Assembly: GCA_001769505.1 (NCBI GenBank)
Contig: MEOF01000038.1
Span: 1 to 34,767 of the forward strand
Length of the DNA stretch: 34,767 bases
From: Bacteroidetes bacterium GWF2_33_38
Lineage (GTDB): Bacteria > Bacteroidota > Bacteroidia > Bacteroidales > GWF2-33-38
Direction: 5' to 3'
The notes below the pieces were generated by a model. The model did no database searches. It worked only from the letters and a program-made list of their open reading frames with translations, and was not told the origin of the DNA. The translations under genes and the position numbers were made by a program. This document shows, in pieces, positions 1-7,955 of this stretch (position 1 is the stretch's first letter; each line of letters starts with the position of its first letter).

Positions 1-1
1 A

Positions 2-325
2 TTATGTCCTCTTAGATTATATTATAAAGTAGAAGATGTTGATGAAGAAGAATTGCAAACATCAAAAATATTTTGGGTGTATTTCCCTTCTATCAGACCT
101 CTGCTAGCAAATCACGAAGTTTTTAATGCTACTAATGATGCTGAACGCAGAACGTTTGACGATATTTTCTTTAAAAGAATGTTCAGTAGTTACATATTCC
201 AAGAAACAAATGTTTACGATAATCGTTTGATTAATCAGTACGCACTTGGCTTAGATGCTATTCTAGAGTCTGAAAAAATTAAGGAAGATATTTTTAGATT
301 AGAACACGACCTTTGGGAATATTAG
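2..325 (+). CDS. gldN: GldN/PorN C-terminal part (5' end outside window)
   Basis: The reading frame is open from the left edge, so this is the last 107 residues of a longer gene. GldN/PorN is a periplasmic component of the type IX secretion and gliding machinery; it forms a ring with the lipoprotein GldK/PorK at the outer membrane. The visible part matches the family's conserved C-terminal half by eye: a segment like FPSIRPLLANHEVFN, then RRTFDDIFFKRMFSSYI, then a final segment with LESEKIKEDIF and an end at HDLWEY. A TTG at 53 could be read as a start, but homology runs through it, so it is internal. Upstream gldK, gldL and gldM are expected just left of the window. A terminator follows directly at 341-366. 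Family assignment is from memory of GldN sequences; the truncated length prevents a size check. Confidence 0.85.
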   Translation, partial: LCPLRLYYKVEDVDEEELQTSKIFWVYFPSIRPLLANHEVFNATNDAERRTFDDIFFKRMFSSYIFQETNVYDNRLINQYALGLDAILESEKIKEDIFRLEHDLWEY

Positions 326-340
326 AAAGTCATACGTATA

Positions 341-366
341 AAAAAAGCCGCATTTGCGGCTTTTTT
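341..366. terminator. Bidirectional terminator between gldN and manC
   Basis: An 11-base arm AAAAAAGCCGC, loop ATTT, and the exact complementary arm GCGGCTTTTTT. A-tract and T-tract on either side make it usable in both directions, for gldN from the left and for the convergent manC from the right. The TAA stop of manC (366-368) touches the T-tract. Confidence 0.9.
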
Positions 367-1439
367 TATATGTATTTTTCCCCTTTCGATATCTTCACAT
401 CATTTACAATTTGCCGAATATACTGTTCGTCTTGCTTTTTGCATATTAAAAGCGTATCGTCAGATTCTACAACAATATAATCTTCAAGTCCATGTAATAT
501 AACCAGTTTTTCACTTGGGACATTAATTACACAATCTTTAGAATTATATAGCATTACGTTTTTTCCTGCAATAGCATTATTGTTCTCATCTTTAGCAGAA
601 TATTCGTATAGCGACCCCCATGTTCCTAAATCAGACCAACCAAAATCAGAACATAAAACATTAACATTTGAAGCCTTTTCCATTACGCCATAATCAATTG
701 ATATATTTTTGCACTCTGCATAAACTTCTTTTATGAAATCTGGTTCTGATTTATTTGATTTGGCAGCAAATAAAGAATATATTTCAGGTAAATATGTCTC
801 AAAAGCATTATTGATTGCAGCTAAATTCCAAATAAAAATTCCCGAGTTCCAAAAAAATTCGCCACTTTCAAAAAAGAATTTAGCCATTTCATATTCTGGC
901 TTTTCTGTAAAAGTTTTAACAATCTTAAGTTTTGAAATATTTTGTACGCTTTCGCTAGCTTGAATATAACCATAACCAGTATCAGGTCTTGTTGGTTTTA
1001 TTCCCAATGTTAACAATGCATTATTACTCTTTGTAAATTTTAATCCCTCTGCTATTGTTTCGAGGAATTCGTCTTCTTTCAGGATTAAATGATCTGAAGG
1101 AGTTACAACTATATTTGCATTTGGATTTTGTTGTAATAGCTTATAATTTGCATAAGCAATACAAGGAGCTGTATTTCTCCTCATTGGCTCGAGCAAAACT
1201 TGACTTTCAGATATTTGAGGCAGTTGCTTTAGAATTAATTCTTTATATTCTAAATTTGAAACGATAAGTATGTTTTCTGTAGGAATAATTCTATTGAACC
1301 TATCGAAGGTTTGTTGTAAAAGTGATTTTCCTATTCCAAGAATATCAAGAAATTGTTTTGGTCGAGACAACCTACTTAATGGCCAGAATCTACTTCCAAC
1401 ACCTCCGGCCATAATTATACAGTAATTGTTTTTATCCAT
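366..1439 (-). CDS. manC: Mannose-1-phosphate guanylyltransferase
   Basis: Makes GDP-mannose from mannose 1-phosphate and GTP in the cytoplasm, the precursor for mannose, fucose and related sugars in surface polysaccharides. At 357 aa it is the short, single-function form without the C-terminal phosphomannose isomerase domain. Visible motifs: the nucleotide-binding signature MAGGVGSRFWPLSRLSRPKQ at residues 10-29, LEPMRRNTAPC near 83-93, VTPSDH at 112-117, FTEKP at 177-181 and FWNSGIFIWN near 196-205, all in the family order. It lies 5 bp downstream of the flippase gene on the same strand, so the two are very likely cotranscribed and both serve polysaccharide export. The start codon is well placed for the N-terminal Rossmann strand. 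The stop lies at the edge of the bidirectional terminator. Confidence 0.93.
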   Translation of the reverse strand: MDKNNYCIIMAGGVGSRFWPLSRLSRPKQFLDILGIGKSLLQQTFDRFNRIIPTENILIVSNLEYKELILKQLPQISESQVLLEPMRRNTAPCIAYANYKLLQQNPNANIVVTPSDHLILKEDEFLETIAEGLKFTKSNNALLTLGIKPTRPDTGYGYIQASESVQNISKLKIVKTFTEKPEYEMAKFFFESGEFFWNSGIFIWNLAAINNAFETYLPEIYSLFAAKSNKSEPDFIKEVYAECKNISIDYGVMEKASNVNVLCSDFGWSDLGTWGSLYEYSAKDENNNAIAGKNVMLYNSKDCVINVPSEKLVILHGLEDYIVVESDDTLLICKKQDEQYIRQIVNDVKISKGEKYI

Positions 1440-1444
1440 ATGTG

Positions 1445-2941
1445 TTAACTAATTTTAAATTTATATAATTTATTTCGTTCAATTGCAAAAACAAAAACAA
1501 CGAAAATTAACAGATATAAAGTATTTAATGATAAGGAAATTAATTTACTCTCTGGGTGAATATTATCGCTAAAAATATATATCGCTATTGCCAAAATAAG
1601 GTAAATTGATATTTTTGAAACCGAATAAGGAATTTTCATATACCTCTGTCCCCATAAATATGAAACAACAACCATTGCAACATAGCAAATTAAAGTAGCC
1701 CAAGCCGATGCAATATAACCATATATTGGAATAAAAATTACATTTAATCCAACCGTAATAATTGCTCCCAAAATTGCGATAATTGCACCGTATTTTGTTA
1801 AATTTTTCAATTTATACCAAACCGATAAATTATAGTAAATACCTAAAAATAGGTTTGCCAATAGAATAATTGGAACAATATCCAATCCTACACGGTATTC
1901 TGGACCGATAAAATATTTTACTACATCCATATAAAGCGTAACAGAAAGAAATATCAACAATCCAAATATTGTAAAATACGTTAATAAATCAGCATATGTT
2001 TTATTCGAATTTTTTTCTTTTGCTTGAGCAAAGAAAAAAGGTTCGGCTGCATAACGAAACATTTGAATAAAGATAGTCATCAATACTGCAAGTTTATACA
2101 CTGCACCATAAACGCCTATTTGGCTCATTATATAATCTTTACTATTAACTACGCCATCGGGAATTATTAAAAAGTGCTTTAAAAGGATTTTGTCGGCATG
2201 TTCGTTCATAATACCGGCAACCCCAACAATTAATAAGGGATAGGTGTAGTGAAGCATTTTTTTTAAAAGCGGAAAATTAAAACACAACTTACTTGAAAAA
2301 ATAATAGGAATCAGAAATAGAAATGAAATTATAGAGGCGACCAAATTCGAAATAAATGCGTAGCCGACACCAATATTTTCCGAATAAATATACTGAACAA
2401 TTGAATCGGGGTTATCTGATAATATTTTAGGACAATATTTTAGAAAAAATAAGTTTAGACCAATATTTATGACAACATTAATAAGTTTTATGATAACAAA
2501 GGTTAATGCTTTGTTTTGTTGTCTTAGTTTTGCAAACGGAACCGCAGAAATTGCATCAAGACCAACAATCAAAATCATCCAAATAATATACTCACTATTA
2601 TTTTCGTAGTGAATTGAATTTGCAATCGGGTGTAAAAAGAATAATGTAAGAATAATAAAAATACTAGTAGTAAAAAGTAGTGAAATAAAAGCGGTGGAAA
2701 AAACTTGATTTTGGTTTTCTTCTTTTTCGGCAAAACGGAAATATGTTGTTTCCATTCCATAAGTTAAAATTACAACCAGAAAGGCTACATAGGCATAAAG
2801 CTCAGTTACAATTCCATAATTGCCTTGAGCAAAAATATACGTATAGAACGGTGTGAGCAATAAATAATTGAGGAGTCTAGGAACGATTGTTCCTAAACCA
2901 TAAATGGCTGTTTGACCCGCTAACTTTTTAAATTTATTCAA
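1445..2941 (-). CDS. Wzx-type oligosaccharide flippase (MOP superfamily)
   Basis: A 498-residue, very hydrophobic inner-membrane protein with about 12-14 predicted membrane spans. The N-terminus begins KKLAGQTAIYGLGTIVPRLLNY, a pattern typical of polysaccharide biosynthesis/flippase proteins in Bacteroidota: a short basic lead, then a first span containing a Gly-x-Gly turn. Proteins of this family flip undecaprenyl-linked sugar repeat units from the cytoplasmic to the periplasmic face. An internal stretch QMFRYAAEPFFFAQAKE (around residues 295-315) is a conserved feature of this branch. It is the first gene of an operon with the GDP-mannose-producing enzyme 5 bp downstream. A promoter candidate lies at 2979-3010. 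The substrate cannot be told from sequence, and a peptidoglycan lipid II flippase is an alternative, though the neighbour favours polysaccharide. Confidence 0.85.
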   Translation of the reverse strand: MNKFKKLAGQTAIYGLGTIVPRLLNYLLLTPFYTYIFAQGNYGIVTELYAYVAFLVVILTYGMETTYFRFAEKEENQNQVFSTAFISLLFTTSIFIILTLFFLHPIANSIHYENNSEYIIWMILIVGLDAISAVPFAKLRQQNKALTFVIIKLINVVINIGLNLFFLKYCPKILSDNPDSIVQYIYSENIGVGYAFISNLVASIISFLFLIPIIFSSKLCFNFPLLKKMLHYTYPLLIVGVAGIMNEHADKILLKHFLIIPDGVVNSKDYIMSQIGVYGAVYKLAVLMTIFIQMFRYAAEPFFFAQAKEKNSNKTYADLLTYFTIFGLLIFLSVTLYMDVVKYFIGPEYRVGLDIVPIILLANLFLGIYYNLSVWYKLKNLTKYGAIIAILGAIITVGLNVIFIPIYGYIASAWATLICYVAMVVVSYLWGQRYMKIPYSVSKISIYLILAIAIYIFSDNIHPESKLISLSLNTLYLLIFVVFVFAIERNKLYKFKIS

Positions 2942-2978
2942 GGTTCACTAATTCTTAAAAAAGAAACAATAAAGTCTG

Positions 2979-3010
2979 CAAAGCTATGGTAATTTGCGAA
3001 AATATCACAA
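2979..3010 (-). promoter_or_regulatory. Bacteroidota-type promoter for the flippase-manC operon
   Basis: Read on the minus strand: TTG at 3010-3008, a 21-nt spacer, then TAGCTTTG at 2986-2979, an exact match to the TAnnTTTG -7 box of Bacteroidota sigma ABfr. The predicted transcription start is about 30 nt upstream of the flippase start codon. Confidence 0.5.
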
Positions 3011-3113
3011 TCTGAATTTATGAATTTTTGTAAATCATTTTATAATGAAGAATATCGGCTTATATAAAAGATTTGCCAACAAAATAAACATCTACTAAAA
3101 ACGGAGTAAGCAA

Positions 3114-3851
3114 TTAATTTTTTCTTTTTGTGAGCCTATAGCCAACGGTCATTCGGAATACAGGAATTGCTTCGAAGTCAGAGGTTTCTAAAATCATTCC
3201 GGGAGCAACACCCAAATAAGTAGAAAAGCAAAAGCCCCAAGTTAAATTTAGTGATGTTCCAAGTGATAATGATGCCGCCATTCTATTGATAACATTTGTT
3301 GTCCCCGATGCCTCAACTCTCTCTCTCATATAAATAGCACCCGGGGCAATAAAAAATCGAAAGTTCCCGGTTCCTAATTTCCATGCACCTAAATAAATAT
3401 TCGAAAGTTCATTTTTATTTAACGAGTATCTAAAATCAATCCCAGCGTATAAATCTGAACTATGCAAATCTTTCCCAAAAGGAATCACTATACTTGATTT
3501 ATTTCCAAGAAAAAACTCTAAATCAGTTGAAACGACACCTCTTATTATCTCAAGAGCCTCTATAGATAAGGCTACATTTTTTAATTGATATTCTTTAACT
3601 TTTTTATTAGGGTCGGTGTATTTTATAATTTCACCATTAGGAAATTGTATTTCTTTAATTTCAAAATAAGGTATTGTATCTTTAACTTCAGTCGAAACAT
3701 CTTTTACAATTACATAATTTTTTGTGGTTTCAACGATTTTTGTTTTTGTTTCGGTTCCATCAACATATCGAATAATGTCTTGACTATAAGAATGAAAAGA
3801 AAGTAGAAACAACGCAATTAATATCAATAATATTTTATTCATACCTGTCAT
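3114..3851 (-). CDS. Exported protein of unknown function, possible outer-membrane barrel
   Basis: Not assignable to a named family. The 245-residue product starts with a signal peptide (hydrophobic stretch ILLILIALFLLSFHS, likely cleavage after SYS-Q near residue 24). Residues 25-80 form a short repeated-strand region (DIIRYVDGTETKTKIVET and similar), with alternating hydrophobic residues as seen in Bacteroidota proteins that read 'function of conversion of a residue to a path'. The C-terminal part has alternating hydrophobic and polar residues with many Gly and aromatic residues and ends FRMTVGYRLTKRKN, which suggests amphipathic strands of a small outer-membrane beta-barrel. The start could also be the Met at 3842, which gives a more usual signal peptide. 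It is monocistronic, divergent from the M1 peptidase gene. Confidence 0.6.
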   Translation of the reverse strand: MTGMNKILLILIALFLLSFHSYSQDIIRYVDGTETKTKIVETTKNYVIVKDVSTEVKDTIPYFEIKEIQFPNGEIIKYTDPNKKVKEYQLKNVALSIEALEIIRGVVSTDLEFFLGNKSSIVIPFGKDLHSSDLYAGIDFRYSLNKNELSNIYLGAWKLGTGNFRFFIAPGAIYMRERVEASGTTNVINRMAASLSLGTSLNLTWGFCFSTYLGVAPGMILETSDFEAIPVFRMTVGYRLTKRKN

Positions 3852-3985
3852 TTTATTAAAATAAAAGTATGAATTTTAAAATTAGTAACAAACTTAAAAT
3901 TAGCCCGAATTCAATAAATTTGGTGAAATGCTGTTATAGAGTGTTAAATTTTTAATAAATTTACTTAATTGTAAAATTCTACATC

Positions 3986-6739
3986 ATGTTTAAATATAAA
4001 ATATCAATTTTAATTGTCGTAATATTCTATTTTTTTAATAATGTTAATGCTTCATTAAAAAGCGATACAATTGACGTAATTCACTATACCATAAATCTTG
4101 ATTTTGCCAATAATATTCCATACACAATTTCGGGAAATACAGAATTGGAAACAATTTCTAAAATGCAAGGATTGAATTATGTTTGTTTAGATTTATTGAA
4201 ACTTACGGTTGATTCTGTCTTTATAAACGAGGTTTCAGCAACTTTTTCGCACAACGACACTCTTTTGAAAATTATTCTGCCATTAAGTTTTAATTTAAAT
4301 GATACATTTAAGATTCATGTTTATTATCAAGGATATCCTGCGATTGACCCATCTGGCTGGGGTGGTTTTTATTTTAGTTCAGGATATTCGTTTAATCTTG
4401 GTGTTGGCTTTGAAGATAATCCACACAATTATGGTCGAGTTTGGTATCCGTGTATCGACGATTTTATTGATCGAGCTAGTTACGATTTTATAATAAAAAC
4501 ATCTTCTGAACAAAAAGCAATTTGCGGAGGAGAACTAATATCAACAATTATAAACCCTGATAGCACAAAAACCTTTCATTGGCAATTAAACGAAGAAATT
4601 CCAACATATTTATCGTCGGTTGCTGTAGGCGATTATAAACTAGTTTGCGACACATTTCACGGAATAAATGGAGCGATTCCGATTAATTTATATGTTGCTC
4701 CAACAGATAGCGTAAAAGCGATAAATTCATTTATTAATTTAAAAACTATCCTTTCGGCTTATGAAAATTCGTTTGGTCCATATATGTGGAGCCGAGTTGG
4801 ATACGTTTCTGTTCCGTTCAACGGTGGAGCAATGGAACATGCTACTAACATTGCTTATCCCGCCTCTTCGATTGATGGAGGATTGGGCAGCGAATATTTA
4901 TATGCACACGAACTTGCACATCATTGGTTTGGGAATTTAATTACATGTAATGCCGCTGAAGATATGTGGATTAATGAAGGATGGGCTTCATTTTGCGAAT
5001 TTATATATATAGAAAATTTGTACGGAGTTGAAGAAGCAAAAAATTATATCAGAAACGAGCATGCTTATAATTTAAGATTACTTCATCATGAAGATAATGG
5101 ATTTAGAGCTGTTTATGGAATCCCGCACGAATACACTTATAGTACGACTGTTTACGAAAAAGGAGCGGGAGTTGCTCATTCGTTGCGTGGGTATTTGGGC
5201 GATAGCCTGTTCTTTTCGTCTGTAAAACAATTACTTGCCGAATTTGCTTATCAGCCAATCTCTAGTTTTCAAATGCGAGATAAATTTTCTGAATATTCGG
5301 GAATTGACTTAACTGCATTTTTCGACACGTGGGTATTTTCACCTGGCTTTCCTCACTTTTCGATTGATTCGTTTGCCGTTGCTCAAAACGGTGCATTATA
5401 CAATGTTTCAGTTTATATGAAACAAAAAAATCGTGGTGGGTATCATTTTGCTGATAACAACAGAGTTGAACTCACTTTTATGGACGAAAATTGGAATACA
5501 ACGACACGCATTGTCGAATTCTCAGGCGAAAGAGGAGGCGAAACATTTTCAATTTCTTTTGACCCTAAAATCGTGATGGTTGATATCGATGAAAAACTTT
5601 GTGATGCAACAGTTGATAATTACAAAATCATTAAATCGATAGGAGATTACGATTTCGACAAAACTTATTTTGTCGCAAGTGTTTCTAATATTGCCGACTC
5701 AGCTTTTCTGAGAGTTGAGCACAATTGGGTTGCTCCTGACAACTTTAAAGAACCGATAGACGGATTAATTCTTTCAGACACAAGATATTGGAAAGTCGAT
5801 GGAATTATACCCGAAACTTTCGACGCAAAAGGAAAGTTTTACTACAATAAACTTTCAAATACAAATGGATATTTGGACAATACTCTTATAACAAATTCGA
5901 TTGATTCTTTGGTTCTTTTATATCGCCCAAGCTCATCTTTTGATTGGAGTATATGCCCTTTTACCAAAGCAGGAAATGCGTATTATGGGTATTTAATTGC
6001 AGACTCGTTGTTACTTGGTGAATACACTTTTGGAATTTACGATTACGATAGATTATCTGCAATTATGAAAACTAATTACGATTGCAATCAAACCGCAACA
6101 ATAAGTTCACAAGTATCGGGAGGAATTCCTCCATATTCGTTTAGTTGGAGCGATTCTCTTGCTCAATCAACCAACTCGATTAATGTTGAAAACGCTGATT
6201 ATTATACAGTAACCATTTCCGATTCAAATAACGATACCATTATAGTGTCAAAGATTGTTGATGTTCCAACTGTTCTAGAAGTTTCTTCAATAATCTCGGG
6301 AAATCCGGAAGAATGCAGTGGTGCGATTGAATTGATAATCTCTGGAGGTTTTAAACCTTACAGCATTAATTGGAATAATTCAATAAATGTTCAGAATACG
6401 TTTGTTGCTGAAGATTTATGTAGTGGATTTTATCCTTACACCATTACAGACAACAATGCTTGTGGGGTTTCCGACACTATTATTCAAAGTATAAACGAAA
6501 TCGGAGTTTCTACTAGGATTTATCCAAATCCTGCAAACAATCAATTAATAATCGACAATAATCAATCGACAATAATCAATCAACAATTAACAATTTATAA
6601 TCTTACTGGGCAAAGAATAAGACAAATAAATTCAGCTAATAATAAGCCGATTTTGCTTGATGTTAGTTCGTTCCCGAATGGAATTTATATTTTACGGTTA
6701 AATAATGCTTTTTCGTACAAATTTAGCATTGTACATTAG
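3986..6739 (+). CDS. Exported M1 family metallopeptidase with type IX sorting domain
   Basis: A 917-residue secreted zinc aminopeptidase-like enzyme. After a signal peptide (to about residue 22) comes the M1 fold: GGAMEH at 280-285 (exopeptidase motif), HELAHH at 308-313 (zinc ligands H308 and H312, catalytic E309), E331 in NEGW exactly 18 residues after H312 (third ligand), and Y390 as the likely transition-state tyrosine. All key residues are present, so it should be active. After the enzyme come two SprB-like repeats (about residues 695-840; SGGIPPYSFSW and SGGFKPYSINW). The last ~75 residues are a type A sorting domain (STRIYPNPANNQLIID ... GQRIRQI ... FPNGIYILRL), sending the protein through the type IX system to the cell surface or medium. 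The sorting domain DNA contains short tandem repeats at 6540-6600. No terminator is obvious downstream. Confidence 0.92.
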   Translation: MFKYKISILIVVIFYFFNNVNASLKSDTIDVIHYTINLDFANNIPYTISGNTELETISKMQGLNYVCLDLLKLTVDSVFINEVSATFSHNDTLLKIILPLSFNLNDTFKIHVYYQGYPAIDPSGWGGFYFSSGYSFNLGVGFEDNPHNYGRVWYPCIDDFIDRASYDFIIKTSSEQKAICGGELISTIINPDSTKTFHWQLNEEIPTYLSSVAVGDYKLVCDTFHGINGAIPINLYVAPTDSVKAINSFINLKTILSAYENSFGPYMWSRVGYVSVPFNGGAMEHATNIAYPASSIDGGLGSEYLYAHELAHHWFGNLITCNAAEDMWINEGWASFCEFIYIENLYGVEEAKNYIRNEHAYNLRLLHHEDNGFRAVYGIPHEYTYSTTVYEKGAGVAHSLRGYLGDSLFFSSVKQLLAEFAYQPISSFQMRDKFSEYSGIDLTAFFDTWVFSPGFPHFSIDSFAVAQNGALYNVSVYMKQKNRGGYHFADNNRVELTFMDENWNTTTRIVEFSGERGGETFSISFDPKIVMVDIDEKLCDATVDNYKIIKSIGDYDFDKTYFVASVSNIADSAFLRVEHNWVAPDNFKEPIDGLILSDTRYWKVDGIIPETFDAKGKFYYNKLSNTNGYLDNTLITNSIDSLVLLYRPSSSFDWSICPFTKAGNAYYGYLIADSLLLGEYTFGIYDYDRLSAIMKTNYDCNQTATISSQVSGGIPPYSFSWSDSLAQSTNSINVENADYYTVTISDSNNDTIIVSKIVDVPTVLEVSSIISGNPEECSGAIELIISGGFKPYSINWNNSINVQNTFVAEDLCSGFYPYTITDNNACGVSDTIIQSINEIGVSTRIYPNPANNQLIIDNNQSTIINQQLTIYNLTGQRIRQINSANNKPILLDVSSFPNGIYILRLNNAFSYKFSIVH

Positions 6740-6748
6740 TTCCATTTT

Positions 6749-7096
6749 TCATCGTAATTTCTTAAAAAACCGACTTAACATTTCAGAACTGTCATTTTCT
6801 AAAATCCCATATTTCAACTCTATTGTTTTTGGAATAATTTCTTGGTTTATTTTCGAAAAACCTTTTTTATCATCTTTCGCTCCAATCACAACTCTGCCAA
6901 ACCTTGCCCAAGTAATTGCTCCAGCGCACATAACACATGGCTCAAGGCTTACATAAAGCGTACAGTCGTTTAAAAACTTGCTCCCAAGATATTCCGATGC
7001 CGAAGTTATAACTTGCATTTCAGCATGTGCTGTAACATCATTTAAAGTCTCAGTTAAATTATGTCCCTGTTCTTCGTAGTTTGTTTGGCGAAGCAT
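6749..7096 (-). pseudogene. Truncated tRNA adenosine deaminase (TadA) copy
   Basis: The frame encodes 115 residues. Residues 11-115 match residues 43-147 of the intact TadA encoded at 8527-8970 with only 5 substitutions; the first ten residues (MLRQTNYEEQ) are unrelated. The zinc and catalytic motifs HAE (24-26) and PCVMC (53-57) remain, but the first helix and two central strands, including PVGAVIV, are gone, so a folded deaminase is unlikely. The stop is TGA instead of TAA. No start signal is evident. Either an insertion displaced the original 3' end of tadA, or a segment was duplicated. The preserved reading frame and mostly silent changes argue that the copy diverged while still under selection, for example in another strain, before arriving here. 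Confidence 0.85.
6751..7066 (-). repeat. Partial duplicate of tadA 3' region (copy A)
   Basis: This stretch aligns without gaps to 8529-8844, the 3' part of intact tadA, with about 16 mismatches in 316 bp (about 95% identity). The left edge of homology is the base before the last codon; the right edge is at the Gly codon of GHNLTE. Most mismatches are at third codon positions. The two copies are in direct orientation and bracket 1.46 kb that carries two genes. Confidence 0.9.
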
Positions 7097-7104
7097 TCGC
7101 TTCG
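7089..7104. repeat. REP-like palindrome in cassette
   Basis: Arms CGAAGC and GCTTCG with loop ATTC, followed by a T-rich run (7106-7111 and beyond). It may be a weak plus-strand terminator or a REP-like element at the edge of the tadA-flanked cassette. Confidence 0.5.
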
Positions 7105-7257
7105 TCTTTTTAATTCTTTTAGCATTTATTAATTTTCAGCATTGTGTCATGTTTTGCAATATAATTTATATTATTTCGTGTAGCAAATGCTACATTAAAT
7201 TGATTGAGACAAGCTGTGGAAAACGAACTCCGAATCCTCGATAGATTTTCAGCGAAA

Positions 7258-7313
7258 TTTCATTATATTTGAAAACATTTCATTTTAAATGAAATATTTC
7301 ACTATATTTGAAA
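7258..7313 (+). promoter_or_regulatory. Direct repeats flanking a palindrome: candidate autoregulated promoter
   Basis: Two 17-bp direct repeats, TTTCATTATATTTGAAA at 7258-7274 and TTTCACTATATTTGAAA at 7297-7313, differ at one base and are 39 bp apart. Each contains TATATTTG, a full match to the Bacteroidota -7 box TAnnTTTG. Exactly between them is a perfect 19-bp palindrome, ATTTCATTTTAAATGAAAT (7277-7295). The block lies 130 bp upstream of the first cassette gene. It looks like tandem promoters around an operator, which would fit an autoregulated gene pair. No matching -33 boxes were clear. Confidence 0.45.
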
Positions 7314-7442
7314 GTGCAAATTTTGAAATATACACCTTCAAATTTTAGAACTTGGATAATTAAATTTTGATATTCAACAAATTAAATATTATTTTTTTAA
7401 ATAAAACAAAGGAATTATTCTTTAATATTTAATAAATAACCA

Positions 7443-7955
7443 ATGATGTTAAAAGAAAAATCTACTACAAAGAAGATTTCTTACAAAGAAGAAGACGTCC
7501 TTCATGATGACTATGATAAATGGTTTACTTGCTTTATTTCACATCTAAAGTCTGACCAAATACAATTATCATCTGGATTAGCTTCGCCAGAAAAAAAGGA
7601 GTTTTATGAAATTGTTATGTCGAATAACATTGAAAAAATGATTAATACTATTGATAAAGAAAAGCATAGACTATTAACGGAAACAGTCATATTAACGTAT
7701 ATAAATGAGTTAATTAACGAAAGAAAAACGGCTATTTGTAATTTGGCTTTTGACTCAAAATCAACAGGACTCAAAATATGGGCTGTTATTAATGACGATG
7801 ATGAATTAGCGGAAAGAAATCTTATTTTATCGGAAGCGAAAGCAAACTATTATGCACAAAAATACAATTATCATTTGAGCACCACAATTGTTGAAAAATC
7901 AGATAATTTTGAAATCCCTTCCCAATATAAACAAATGAAAATTGGCAAATTTTAA
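7443..7955 (+). CDS. Unrecognised cassette protein, possibly degenerate nucleotidyltransferase-like
   Basis: A 170-residue soluble protein not confidently assignable to a family. Residues 1-90 are mostly charged helix (KKISYKEEDVLHDDYDKW, later LTETVILTYINELINERKT). Residues 95-160 alternate strand and helix: a strand-like LKIWAVI followed by NDDDE, a helix LILSEAKANYYAQKY, and a strand ending in IVEKSDN and IPSQY. That strand-acid-helix order recalls the core of minimal nucleotidyltransferases (MNT), but the GSxxxG motif and DxD pair are not present, so activity is doubtful. The gene overlaps the next by 14 bp, and the partner is HEPN-like; MNT and HEPN proteins often form toxin-antitoxin pairs. 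The start may be either of two adjacent ATGs (7443 or 7446). Function is unknown; the MNT link is inference. Confidence 0.6.
   Translation: MMLKEKSTTKKISYKEEDVLHDDYDKWFTCFISHLKSDQIQLSSGLASPEKKEFYEIVMSNNIEKMINTIDKEKHRLLTETVILTYINELINERKTAICNLAFDSKSTGLKIWAVINDDDELAERNLILSEAKANYYAQKYNYHLSTTIVEKSDNFEIPSQYKQMKIGKF

Larger units (their letters stand above)
7067..7442. other. Leader region of the tadA-flanked cassette, no gene seen
   Basis: No coding frame is convincing in this 376 bp beyond the first 30 bp of the truncated tadA frame. It holds two short palindromes (7089-7104, and 7179-7194 with arms TGTAGCA/TGCTACA and spacer AA) and a promoter/operator-like block at 7258-7313. The remainder is very AT-rich. 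Confidence 0.7.

Noticed and set aside
6749-7096. Truncated TadA as a functional second deaminase
   Set aside because: It lacks the first 42 residues including the PVGAVIV strand, has an unrelated 10-residue start and no start signal.
7942-7955. Programmed frameshift joining the two cassette genes
   Set aside because: The second frame is +1 relative to the first and no classic slippery heptamer is in register. A TTG start at 7942 explains the arrangement more simply.
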